A DNA stretch of 64,000 nt from Membranipora membranacea (Eukaryota; Bryozoa; Gymnolaemata; Cheilostomatida; Membraniporidae): contig OU612075.1 of NCBI GenBank assembly GCA_914767715.1, forward strand, positions 496,001-560,000. Reading direction: 5' to 3'. Within the stretch, counting starts at the first letter, position 1. Each line of letters begins with the position of its first letter. Under the pieces are notes generated by a model. The model was not told the origin of the DNA. It was given only the letters and a program-made list of their open reading frames with translations, and ran no database searches. The position numbers and the translations under genes were made by a program. Of the stretch, positions 18,056-30,000 are shown in pieces.

Positions 18056-21000
18056 TCATAAGACCTCAATCTCAGGGAGACAATAGTCATGCTCCAGATC
18101 ATAAGTCGTACCGTTCGCACACTGAGGGGTGAGTATGATCTCAGAATACGATCCGTCTGTGAAATTCTCTGGGTAGAATACTCTGAAAGTAAAATAATAT
18201 GTCCACATTAGAATTTTTAATACTGTGACAGAGGCCGACAAAATGTCTGCAAAAGCTCTCAAAATCATGTCTTAAAGGGCAACCAAGGTTTCAAACAACT
18301 TCTCATTGATGGCCATTGATTACTAGCAGATTGCACCTTCTGCATGGGGAAGAAAACAAAATATAATTCGGATGATTATTCAGCCAGAATTCTTGTGAAA
18401 CATTTCTTCCATCAGGTACTCAAACTCAGCTAAAAGAGAATACCACATAGCAGTTTCCTGTTCCTGTTATTATTTAGCCTGTGCTCTATAATTATTACAG
18501 CAAAGTCTTGGAACCTCCCCTAAACTGAAGTGTTACCCAGCTTAGAGTCAGCAACTACTTAGAGTTTTGCATCGCGTAATGCACAAAGCTGATGCTGCCC
18601 AGCACATTATTTGCTACCCATTAATGCATTGCTACGAAACCTTGGTTGCCCTTTAAACAACTTCACGCCATACTTTGGCTTTTGTCCGATCCCATGAATC
18701 GTCTGGCGGAGATCAGTGACAGATGACTACTCTCATGTTTTTCAGATGGAAAGCAAGTTGCCTGTACTTGCCTCAAGAATATCCATCATTGTAGTAAAGT
18801 GAAATGAGAAATAAAAACTACTTTCAAAGTCTAGGAGATACAGAAGGAGCACACTCACTTTGGGGCAGGAGAAGGAATGAACAAGTTAAGAAATGGGCCT
18901 CTCTCCTTCAGAGCTTTTCTGACTTTGGTTGACAGCGGATCAGGTATAACTATGATATCAGGAGAGTAGGATACATCAGTAGGCCATCGTATAGTCAGTG
19001 TATCATTCTCACATTTCAGTGTCGGCTTTGTGTCCTTGGAGGCTTTACAAACTGTAAATAAACGGATAGCTGTATAGCTATATGTATATGTATCATATTT
19101 TCGTGGATAAGGGGAACATAGCTAACCCTTCACAAGCACATGGCAAAAAATGTATGGTTATATGGTATGGCATTTCTTCTATTTTATTGGTGCAAAGGTT
19201 CAGTAATGCCACATCAGACCAATGCTACTTGGAAGCTCCATAATTCTAACATGTGTATCCTGTGTTAAATAGGGTAACAGCTGTGAAACGGAATGCGCTG
19301 AATGGACCTTAGACATTGATATCTACTAAGTTATCAAAAACCCCCAACTCATCCTCTTTTTATTGTGCCAGGCAAAGGTTCTAGGGATAAAACTCTCGAT
19401 TAATCATTCAATTCCTAATTCCAAGCAACAAGAAGATATCACTCACAGTCAGTGCAGACAATCTCAAGTTGTTTGTAAAATGTCTCAGCTTGAACAGCTA
19501 CTTGCTTAGTCATCTCACTGTCCAAAGTATCACAGGCTATGTCATAATGTGACCGGAACTCTAGTCTTCTTGATAAACGGTAATCTGAATACAGAGAAAT
19601 AAAATCATTCGGGGCTGCAAGTGTGAGAGGACAGTTAGAAAACGGAACATTTTGCAGAGAATTCCCAGTGTCAACAGATGATAAAACTTTAAATTGATTC
19701 ACTAGTTTGTCCAACTACACACAGAGAAACCTGAGAATAGTATATCGCCACTAATAAAACATATATGTGTGCTCATTAAACTGAGAGTCTTCCAAGTTAA
19801 AATGAGCAAAAAGCATGAACAAATTGTTTAGGTTGTCTTCTTCTTTTACATGTACAGACAACTCAACATGAATAATACAACGTTGCTCTCCTGGCTACAT
19901 CAGGGAGCTTGGGACATTATCACAAATCCATGACCACAATATATCAGAAATATGCAACCCAAAGAAATTGGCCAAGGAATGCCGAAAAACCACATGACCA
20001 ATCGCTTCTGATAGCATTCTGTTTCCCATCTGTATACACATATTACCATATACATGATCTCTGTTTTTTAATGTTGGAAAATGTAAAGAAACACACAGAC
20101 ATACCATATATATTAACTGTGAGAGTACAGTTTAGTAGCTGATTTATCATGTGATAAGGGTACGTCCCAACAGGGAGTGTGATTGTGGCCATAGTACCAT
20201 CCACAAGGCTGAAGGTCACTGTGGCTAGATTTGTTGGCTCTGCTCCGATTCTTATAACTCGATCTGGACATGCTAAGAGCTGTAGTTGGTCTCCTTGTGG
20301 CTCTACAGGGTAACAATACAGTTGATAGTTATACTAATGAAAACTAACTAAAATGATGTTTTGTCAACTGTCCACTCATATAGGAAGGCTCGCTTAAGTC
20401 CACCAAATCCATGTTATAAAAGTCATGATTAGGGAAAGGTCAAGTTTAGACCACCATCTGCTTGGTTGACACACTTCTGATATTATAATTATCATCACAG
20501 GAAAAATTTGTTTCGCCTGATTGCCACAATTGAATTGTGCTGTTTCAAGGGAACGGATACTGTTGTCATACAGATCAAAGCCTTGCAAAGAATTCAAACT
20601 ATCAGTTCACTGACGAGTCGTATTTAGTTTCACTTACGGACAGTATGATGCCTGAATACATTGATATATCTGGTACATGTTTCCTCAGGAGTTGTCTGTA
20701 TTGTGTAGACGTGATAGCCAGCACTGAGGGACATGAATTTACCGGGAGACAACTCCACGTCCACCGATGTCTTGTTTGAGGTCAGCATCACAGTTACATT
20801 CCTCGAGACGCACACTGTAACAAGTCATATGGTACGGTTAAGTTGCGAGGCTTGATTGATATATAAAAATTGACAGCTTTCATTTATGTTGGATCAATAC
20901 TGATTGTGTTAAGATTGTGTCAAGATCTGCCAAACTCGCTGGTAGCAGGGAGGATGGCACTACCCCCGCACTACCTAGGTGGAGTTCGAGCATTTTGACT

Positions 21001-24000
21001 AGTTCCAAGAGGTCAGTATTAACCATGTAAACAAATTACTCCCTTTTTTAAACTATTATGTTTGTCTGTTTGATGAAGAGATACGACTTACAGCAAGTTA
21101 CTTATTTTGGTACACAAAGACTCAGTACCACTACTAGTACAGTGAATGGGATTTGTTTGATGTTTACCTGAAATTTTCCTGATAGCTCCATAGTCTCCAA
21201 CGTACACATTATCTCCTAAACTGAGGACTGCTGTTGGGCTAAGAATTGGACACTCGGATTCCCCCTCCCTACCACACAGGGTGCTCACGCTATTCTTGTT
21301 TGTGTCAAGTAGTTTCAGTTTGCTGTTACCCCTGTCTGCGATCACATATACACCCTTGTCTACAGCAGCAATCTCCAAAACATCCTTGAACTTGGGGAGG
21401 TCAGTGAACAAGTATATAGGGTTGTCGGCTGGTGGCAGGTTGTCTTTAGAGTTGAGAGAGATGATTGTTTTTTGGGATCCGTCTCTAATTCTCTCCATAG
21501 TACCATCACTGTCACCTTCGACATCACTTCCAGCGATCAGCTCAACCCTCCCGTTACCTGGTACCAGTTTGGTAATGTTAGTATAGCCAGCAATCCATAA
21601 TTCATTTCCGCTCCACATTAGGGCCCGGGGCCTGTAAAGGGTGTTTCCTTTCAACAATGTTTTAACTTCTTTGTTGGAAAGTCTGACAGTTCTCAGCGCA
21701 TTGTTGTATCTGTCTGTTACTATAAGAAGGTCAGCATCATTCTTGTCTTTGATTACGCTCCAGGGCCCAGCAAACATAGCCTGATCTCCCGTTCCATCAA
21801 GGTACCCATAGGATCCACAGCGCCCAACTAGCAGCTCGACCGTACGAGAGACTCGGTCTATGAGGCGTACACAGTTGTTACCATTGTCTACGACCACCAC
21901 TCGACGCGCATCCAGCTGAGTGAACCCGGTGACATAGTTGAACCTGGCGGCCTCTCCCTTAGAGTTAGAGTAACCTGAGTCCTTAGACGAGCCTATGATT
22001 GTGCTCGTTGTCTGACCGTTGGTCGTTTTGAGAGCGTTACCGTCAGTGAATAGAATATTCTCTTTGTTATGTATGTCTCTCTCCAAGTGCCAGACATATG
22101 AGTCTGTCTCTACGAACATGTCAGCAGCTCCGAACTTTACACTCCTGTAAATAAGAAAAATTGTAGATTTCAATCACATGATATCCTTTGAAGTGTACTT
22201 TTATTATGATATAGTTGAAATTTCAACATAACTATGATTTTATCACAAAAAGTAACACCAATATATACATTGATAAATTGCTGCAATCACACTTGATAAA
22301 AACTCGACTGAGTGCCAATTTTGTTATTAGAACCCAGGATTTGATCAAATCAATATGCCAGAGAGGTGTGTGGTAGTCTAACGCTAGATCAAGTTTGCTC
22401 CATTTTTCCCCTGTTGGAATTGCCCCCCCCCCTCTACTGACATGCCTTTTTCCTTCGACGTGTCAGTAGAGGGGGGGGGGCAATTCCAACGGGGGAAAAA
22501 TGGAGCAAACTTGATCTAGTCTAACACTGAGTTTAACTCCCTCTTCAGGTTCATTGGTTTAACTAGTTTGGAGCACTTTCATGTTAGCCAATACTTAACT
22601 TTGGCTATCTGAGGTGGGCTTCTATATAATAAGTAAAAAGAGTGTGTCAATGTTAGCTAGCTTGGTAAAATGGTGGGCCTTTTCCTCTTGTAAATTCTTT
22701 ACACAGCTAGAGTAAACAGGTAATTACGGAAACTTGCAGCAAATGATAACCTGCAGATAAACCTGTGGTTGCATGTTTATTTGGAATATAGGCCTTTTAG
22801 ACCGATTAAAATCCAAATATCATTTTTGATATGATAGCAGTTATATAATAATGGAAGAAGTTGTTAAACCACAGGGAGAAAGTTTACTAAGCAAGCAGAA
22901 CAATTGTTATCATGTTTGGAAAAGTCATCAAATTGTGGACTTTCAATGTTTTGCGTCTTTTGTGGGAGACCAGGAAAAATTTGGTGCTGACGTAGATGAA
23001 GATTGTATAAATTAAGAGAGCATTAATGTGAGATTGGTGACTAGGTTAAACATCCTTAAAACAACAATAAACAGTGGTTATCACTTTTTAATTGGGTTTT
23101 CTCCCCATCCACCTCCAGACAACAGCACTGATTGCACCAAATGGGAAAAATCTGACTACTAATGTAATTCAACTGATGAACCATCATGATCTACGCTTGA
23201 TACCGGTCTACTTTGACTCAATCAAATTAAAGCTGAAGTTTCTAATTAACATACCTGAATCAGGCAAGAAGCAAGTTAATATAATTTGTTGGACAAATAA
23301 ACACTTTTTCTATGGTTTTACCAATGGAGAGGAGTTTTTGGTAGATAATGCCAACAAATTTTTTGATTGATTACTGTTTTATTTTTATTATTTTATGACA
23401 CCACCTCTCCTGGATCAGTGGGCAGAATCTATCCATGCTAGCATACTTGGAACCTTTCAACCCTCTCATATCACACCAAGATAGACATCTCCCGGAAAAG
23501 CCGCCTGCAGTTCCAAATTTCCAATATATAACATTAGTAAGGAACTTCTATATAAGTTTTTGCCCTGATATTCCAGTATTGCATTGTGGGATACTCAATT
23601 GCATGTCTTATATGCTGACCTATGATAGAGAATAATGACGCACAGAGAGGAAACCCCAGCGTAAGCAATATCTTAAATTTAACCAAAGAGGAAATAAGCA
23701 TAGGACATGCATATAACCTTACTGGTATCTTCGCTCAAACTTTTGGTCTGAGTCGTTGTCAGTAACATTGTGATCAACCTACTTTGGTTGATTGATTGGT
23801 TTATTTACCTATCACTTACATTATATATGTTGTGAAAAAAGGTGTTAAATACTAATTTTTAAAAATGATAACAGAATAACATACATGGCTTAAAAATAAA
23901 TGTGAAATGTCTCTGTGGCTGGTGATAGATGACTGTAGTTGTGTGCTGCTGATATTAAACCTAACCTACATTTGAAAACTCAATAGATCTACATATATAT

Positions 24001-24462
24001 TAAATACACTCACCCACTAAGTCGACTGCTTGTGACCGCGTCATGTCCGTCCTCATGAGCTTCAGATAGCCCGAATACTAGTAAGCAAACCTGCAACAAG
24101 AAAAATGACATTGCGTTCATGGTGAGCATGTAGTACAAATTCAGATGCAGTCCCGAGGTTATCTTTTAGGTGTGTATAGCAATGACACAGCTTTGGGTTA
24201 CAACTCCTACCAAAATGATTTTCTGTTAGTCTGGAAATTGGATGATTCAAAAAAAGGTTAAATTGAATAAGAAGATTCAAACAGATAAAACAGAGCAGAA
24301 GTAAACTCCAACAATTATGGTTGGAGTTGGAGTTCCAAAAATTAATTTGCTAGCTGTATTATAACCCTAGCAAATCAATTTTTGGATTTTGTTAGAAACG
24401 TTTGCAAAGAATTACAGAAATAATCGTTATATTTTACTTACCCACAACAATATGAGCCTCAT
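18056..24462 (-). CDS. Secreted NHL-repeat beta-propeller protein
   Basis: Eight exons (24442..24462, 24014..24090, 21168..22144, 20638..20814, 20105..20302, 19447..19701, 18859..19051, 18056..18182) join to 674 residues. The signal peptide MRLILLWVCLLVFGLSEA is split by the first intron. A single long exon holds the NHL propeller, with repeats such as GEAARFNY...VVVDNGNNCVRLID, GTGDQAMFAGPWSV...VTDRYNNALRTV and VIADRGNSKLKLLD. The C-terminal third is cysteine-bearing, with a part (LLACPDRVIRI...TVTFSLVDG) that recalls HYR modules. Secreted NHL proteins are binding scaffolds; a substrate cannot be named. The acceptor at 19702 (..caaactag) was chosen because it alone keeps frame. A start at 24120 without the first intron is also possible. 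Introns hold elements at 18276 and 22385. Confidence 0.8.
18276..18652. mobile_element. 377-base MITE with TTAA target
   Basis: Perfect 17-base inverted ends (AGGGCAACCAAGGTTTC) are flanked by TTAA on both sides (18272..18275, 18653..18656). TTAA is the target of piggyBac and Kolobok elements. No coding capacity. It sits in the last intron of the NHL gene. Confidence 0.7.
22385..22518. mobile_element. 134-base palindromic element with 9-base TSD
   Basis: Ends are TAGATCAAGTTTG and its complement; the arms run about 58 bases and include a C run opposite a G run. Flanks are GTCTAACGC (22376..22384) and GTCTAACAC (22519..22527), 8 of 9 equal. The same arms with small changes occur at 34563..34703. 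It lies in the large NHL intron. Confidence 0.75.
22851..23370 (+). CDS. Possible two-exon small gene nested in the NHL intron
   Basis: An ATG frame at 22851 (MEEVVKPQGESLLSKQNN...) reaches a donor-like GAC|gtagat after 22991. A strong acceptor (acctccag) before 23119 opens a second frame in the same phase that ends at 23370 (TTALIAPNGKNL... to DNANKFFD). Together they give 130 residues with no signal peptide or membrane segment. I do not recognise a family. It could be a real nested gene or a remnant of a transposon ORF. Confidence 0.3.
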
Positions 24463-27047
24463 ATTCCTGGCTGTTTGACTCAACCTACAGACTACACCAA
24501 AAGTCTGGTGCCTGAAAAGTGGCTTACATAAAATTCAACCAATCTTTAAATGTTGCTGTTAGTTGCGGCAGCATTCACAGCAGTGACCAATCGAATGGCA
24601 GCATTAACAGCAGAGGCCAATCAAAGACAAATAAATTATAGAGAGCAATCAGGTCTTCATACGATAAAGTGAAATTCATTACATAATAATGAGCATGTCT
24701 TGCCAAAAACAATCAGTTATCAAAATTATGTAAAACAACATAGACAGATGTAGGCGACATGTACACACAGATACTCACAGCATGTTTGATTATTTTAATA
24801 ACATTGTTGTTAGGAAAGGAAAATAAGCAGAAAATCTAAGAGGAGTAGATCAGTTGATTTGTTCCTGGAATGAATGGCACTGTTGGAGACAGATGGAAGA
24901 TTGGTGAGAGTGATCTATTACTAATACCAGTAAAGGTGAAGGTAGAAAAATGAGACTATCAGTCAATCAGTCAGTTGTAAACAAATCAGTGATGCCCACA
25001 ATACCAAATATTATGTAATAATAACATCTTCATCACATGTAACAACTAAATATATGGTTTCTGATCACTAAAGCATCTTGACAATCAAAAAATAAATCAC
25101 TATCAAATATCACAGCGGTCTCTATTTAACCAAGGAGCTGAAACTCCAACTACTTGATAAAACTACGATCGTCAATAACTACAATCATAATAATATATTA
25201 TATTATACAAATAGTATAAATAGAATGAATATTACAAAAAGTCTCCAGTTTTGATTATTTGTGTAAAAATGAATTCCATGATAATAATTTATAACCGGTC
25301 TTATAGTCGGTACCCAGGCTGCTTTTCAATACAGTTTGGGTATTAGGAGTCGCCTCCTCTTGAGCTCAGACAATCAATTAATAGATCAGTTATACATTAA
25401 GCTACCTCAATACTAACAGTTTGACATAAATGCTGTCAACTGTCATGGTATTGAATTGTGAGCACATGCTAGTTGTTCGACTAAGAGCTATCTTCTCATC
25501 ATTTCCCATCAAATCTCATCTCTAGTGACCAACATCCCTTAGTTGCTTGCTTCCAAATTAAGGTGTTATCTGTGTCTGTAAACTAAGTTATCGCTCATGG
25601 GGAAATAGGGGCTGAGGTGATGGTGGATTATCTCTCCTTCGCGGATATACAGAATTATCTCTCTCGAGACGGTGGAGCGACACTCATATGCCTTTCATGT
25701 GCAGGTTTTAGTTTTCTCAGGTTTTTCCCACCTTTGATATCACTTAGTAACATTTCTACTAAGTCAACCTCCCCTTCCATTTCTACAAACGAGATTTTAA
25801 TCAGATCTGAAGACTAACTGAAGATATTGTCTAAGTGACCAGTTTAAGGATATGTCTCTTGTGATACCTGATTTTTACAGAGGTGCATGCTTTTTGAACA
25901 ATTCATCCTTAGTGCAGACTGTGATCCGCAATCAGCACAGTTGCTCATGCAACACAGTAGAGACATCTAAAACAGCCTATAGTTTGCCAGTAGGCACATA
26001 CTGACTCTCGTGATCTGACTGGGCATGTAGATCACTGATAAACTAGGCTATCATTACCACAAAGAAGTTGTCGTAAGGCTAAGTATGCATCATGCGTGAC
26101 TTTAATTTGCGCATGTGCAAGAACAATGAGTTTAGTCTGGGTTCGGATTGCAATTTTGGTCTGGGGAAATGGGATGTCCCCCAAACCCCAAACCCCAAAC
26201 TACTAATCAAATTTAGCTAATAGTGACAATAGAAGATAACTCTGTCTAACAATTCCGCACGCATTGCCACCAGAGCAGGTAGCCAATCAGATGGCTTCGG
26301 AATTCCGAGCCTCAATTTTGCAGAGATCAGCTCATGCCCAGAGCTGAGCATGCGCAGAATGCAGTAGGCAGGCCTAGCACGTAACTATTCCCAGACTAAT
26401 TGTACTATTATGTGCTATTCCAGAAGTACAAAATGACAGCATCGGTAAAAGTATCATGACAGTTCACACTTCACACAACTCAATTTATATATAATAGGCT
26501 CCTCACAAGGATTGGGGTAATTTAAGGGTTCAAACGGATGAAATTGAGATTTTGTGGCATTTTATAATCAATCACTCAGAAAAGTAGTGTTGGATGCCAA
26601 AAAAATCAAATTTGCAGCCATCTGTGCCCTTAAAACAGGTTCAGGGGACTGCAACATAGGTCACTCATAAAACAACGGACATTATTGACTATTCATAACA
26701 ACAAAGAAAGCCGCAGAGTTTTTAATTGCTGCGGATGTCTGGCATTTTAAAGAAAAACATCTTACCTTCCCAGACTGCTTTATCTGTTTGATCAAGCGAT
26801 ACAATTTTTTCATTTGACGATGAAAAGTCACATAGTTGACAAATTTTTTCCGACTTATCCCCATTGCACGGAGGAGGCAACATCAGTTACATATAATCAA
26901 CCATACATCATAATGATGGTCGATTTGAAAATCCAGTCTATACATTACTCAAGACCAAACTCTAAAATGAAGGAAACATTGCGGTTTTAAATGCTGTGTG
27001 AGTGTTTGATATATATGAGTAAACAAATATGCCCAGCAGTCTTTTTT
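24463..27047. other. Gap between NHL 5' end and formin 3' end
   Basis: An open frame at 25617..25817 (plus) begins MMVDYLSFADIQNYL but has no partner exon that I can find. A candidate exon on the minus strand is at 26766..26883. No clear repeat structure otherwise. Confidence 0.4.
26766..26883 (-). other. Candidate 5' coding exon, unassigned
   Basis: From an ATG at 26883 the minus strand reads MLPPPCNGDKSEKICQLC and goes on without stop to a good donor (GAAG|gtaag) at 26766. The pair of cysteines (CQLC) recalls zinc-binding N-termini, but this is weak. No following exon was found down to the NHL promoter. It does not continue the formin frame. Confidence 0.25.
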
Positions 27048-30000
27048 TCATGTCCTACCTCTTTGTGATATTTTTCTCTTGCCACTCTTTTTCTGCTGAG
27101 CAGACTTTTCTCTTTCTAGTCTCCGTCTCTCATTTCTTTTGTCTTGCTCAGCTCTCTTGGTGTTTTCCTGAAAATGAAATTATTTCAGGGTCTGATAATT
27201 ACAGGCCAAACTATTACGCAAACAGTGGGGACACTGTCGACCTAGAGAGTAAAGTTCCCATAAAGAAAGAAGTCCACTTAGACCACTGCTATTTGTCTGA
27301 TTCCTGCCCAATAGAAATGACCCAGCAGAATGGCAGACCACACAGCCCCTTAGGATCAGGAGTGTTTATAATGGCGGTGGTACTAATGACTAGCAACTTA
27401 GTCGGCACTAAAAATACCTCACCCAATGCAACACTACAAGGTGTAGTAATCGTCTCACATGGCAAACAGCATTCGCTCAAATCAGACCTGGCAACATGCA
27501 TTAAGATTGAGTCGACGATGAAACTGATATCCGTTGTACAACTTTGCCATCAGATAGGTTTGCCTGAGTGTAGTATTATGTACAATGTACCACTTACGAG
27601 GCCAACGCTTCACTGAAATGGCTAATCAAACCAACTGCTCAGACCATCAGTGACACCTTCAAATTTTATAAAAATTGCGGAAATAGTTTCATTCTGATCA
27701 CAGAAATCCCAAAGATACTCTTGATATTCCCTATTAGAACAATGAGATCTAAGTTTTACTCACAGTATGAGCTTGACGGCATCGTGAGATAAAACTGTAG
27801 AGCTCGTTGAAGAATTCATCTATACTGAAGGTTCTCTCATCCTCACAGAAGAATTCTCTTAATCTTCTACTCTCGTCCTGGTGGAAGAATCATAATTATT
27901 ACACTTCTTAGAGTATATGTATTAACATGAAGTATACACTGCAGGCACATATCTCAGCTATAGATATGACTTTCAGCAATTATTATTTTGGAGCTGTTTC
28001 TCAGACTAGTAAACCAAATCAGCAAATTACTCAACAAGTTTGTTTTGTCAGTCTTAAAACTGCATTTTATATTTTGTCTTCATGCAGGACCCAATCTATG
28101 ACACAGGCAAACTAAGAGTCTCAATGAAATCTTAGCCAGCTAAACACGGCATGTCATATCTTACAAAACAACTTGTCTGTATGCAATCAAAATTTTGTTT
28201 CGCAAGGGGATAATGTTTGAACAAACAATATAAAATTAATCGCACAAGTGGAACAACCATTCGGATCTCTGAGGCGCAAAGTTCTAGCTGCTACCATTCT
28301 CATTTTATGGGCAAAAATTCCTGTCAAGATTCATATAGTAGTAATAGAAGAGCATTCCCTACCTTGACAGTTTTGAGCTGGTTGAATATTGACTCGATAG
28401 TCTTGTGTATTTCAGAAATCATAGCACCATAATGTTCCTTCACCGATTCCACTTGAGTCTTTTTTAAGCTGCTAGTAATGACCTTCACCTTCCCATTAGT
28501 CAGATTAAGCTCGCCCTCAAGATTGTCTAGAGATTTCCTGCAATAAAAATTTCACTTTTGTTGTAGGTTTGTAATATGTAGAAGAGGGATAAACCTATTC
28601 TTGTCATTCTCTTGCTTTGGTCTCTCCCCGATTATGCCCTGTTCTCAGACTTTATAATAACGGATACTATCAAGGCATTTGCTTACTGTGTCTAACACTT
28701 TTCGTCAACATTGTCTTCAAATTGATCAATAAGGTTAAACCAGTGCAGACGTGCAAAATGAAAACGCAACCTCAACTGCCTACATGGACAATTTGCTTTT
28801 TATTTTTGAGATTTTTACATTCTAACTGTGACACACCTAAGTACCAATGCATGAAATCATCTATTTTTAGTCGATTGGTAAAGCTCCAGAAAAAGAAATA
28901 TTGGATGTAAAAGAGTTTTGGCCTTGTCTTATGCAAGCTGGGTCTATAGTTGTCATCATTACCAGTAGCCTGCCTTGACAAGCTTTGTGTGAAGGTGGGG
29001 TTGGGGTTGTTCCCCCCCCCCTCCAAAGCTTGTCAAGAAAGGCTAGATTACCTGGAGACAGACTGTAGCACCGGTTCGAGTTTCTCGACGAATGCGAGGA
29101 TTGTGTCGTCCTGAGTGTGAATCTCCTCCACTATAAAATGTAGTAGAGTAACACGAGGTCTGTTAGACTTTGTATCAGTCAGCTTAGAGAGAGAAGATAA
29201 TCTGAAGCCTGCTGCGTTACCGCTAAACCTCCCCTGTAATGGAAAACATCATCGTTCTTATATTCGTATCAAAGAAGTACAAAATGCCCAAAATGTTTAT
29301 TAGAATTAGATAAAGCTCCTAACAGTTTAGTTTACCATTACTCAACCTCAAAACTGGTACAATAAACTCTTTCTAGCATTGACACCTCTAGGGTGCCAGG
29401 TCCAATTTCAATTCAGACTCAGACTAACTCAGACTAACGAACCTTGTTGAGAAAGTTGCCAATTCTGAGTACTAGTCTGAGAAACTGCTCCAGAGTAATA
29501 CTGCTGATAGTCAAATCTATAGCTGAGATATATGCCTGCAGTGTATCCTTCATATCCACAGATACACTCTTAAAATCTACTTGCAGCACCATGGCTTCTA
29601 AACGCAGCTTGTAATCTGGATGCAAAACAAACATAATGGTAACAATTAGTTCTTTCAAGATGAACCCATGACTAAGCTATAGGATTATGGTCAAGACCAA
29701 GTGCTTGCACGTTTCATGTTTAATTATCTACGATTGAATTTCAGAAACATAACAGCCAACATATCAAAGACAGATGTTAGTAAGTAATCAGTAATCTTTT
29801 TCTACATACATGTTCTGTACTCTGGAGAGCAACTATTACAGTAAAAATTTTATCTTTCTCATTCTTAAAGTATAACCATAACCAAATATGATAAGAGATA
29901 TATATAAAATGATTACGATAATAGAATCCGAATTATGTAACATTGAGTTTGGAATTATCGGGAGGTATGTGTTTACAGGAGTTATAAATTGACAGAAGTT

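Noticed and set aside
24014-24120. NHL gene starting at ATG 24120 (MNAMSFFLLQV...) without the first intron
   Set aside because: Kept only as an alternative. The upstream exon 24442..24462 plus the acceptor ttgttgcag gives a cleaner signal peptide and joins in phase.
25617-25817. Plus-strand frame beginning MMVDYLSFADIQNYL as a gene divergent from the NHL gene
   Set aside because: No downstream exon, no clear donor and no recognisable domain.
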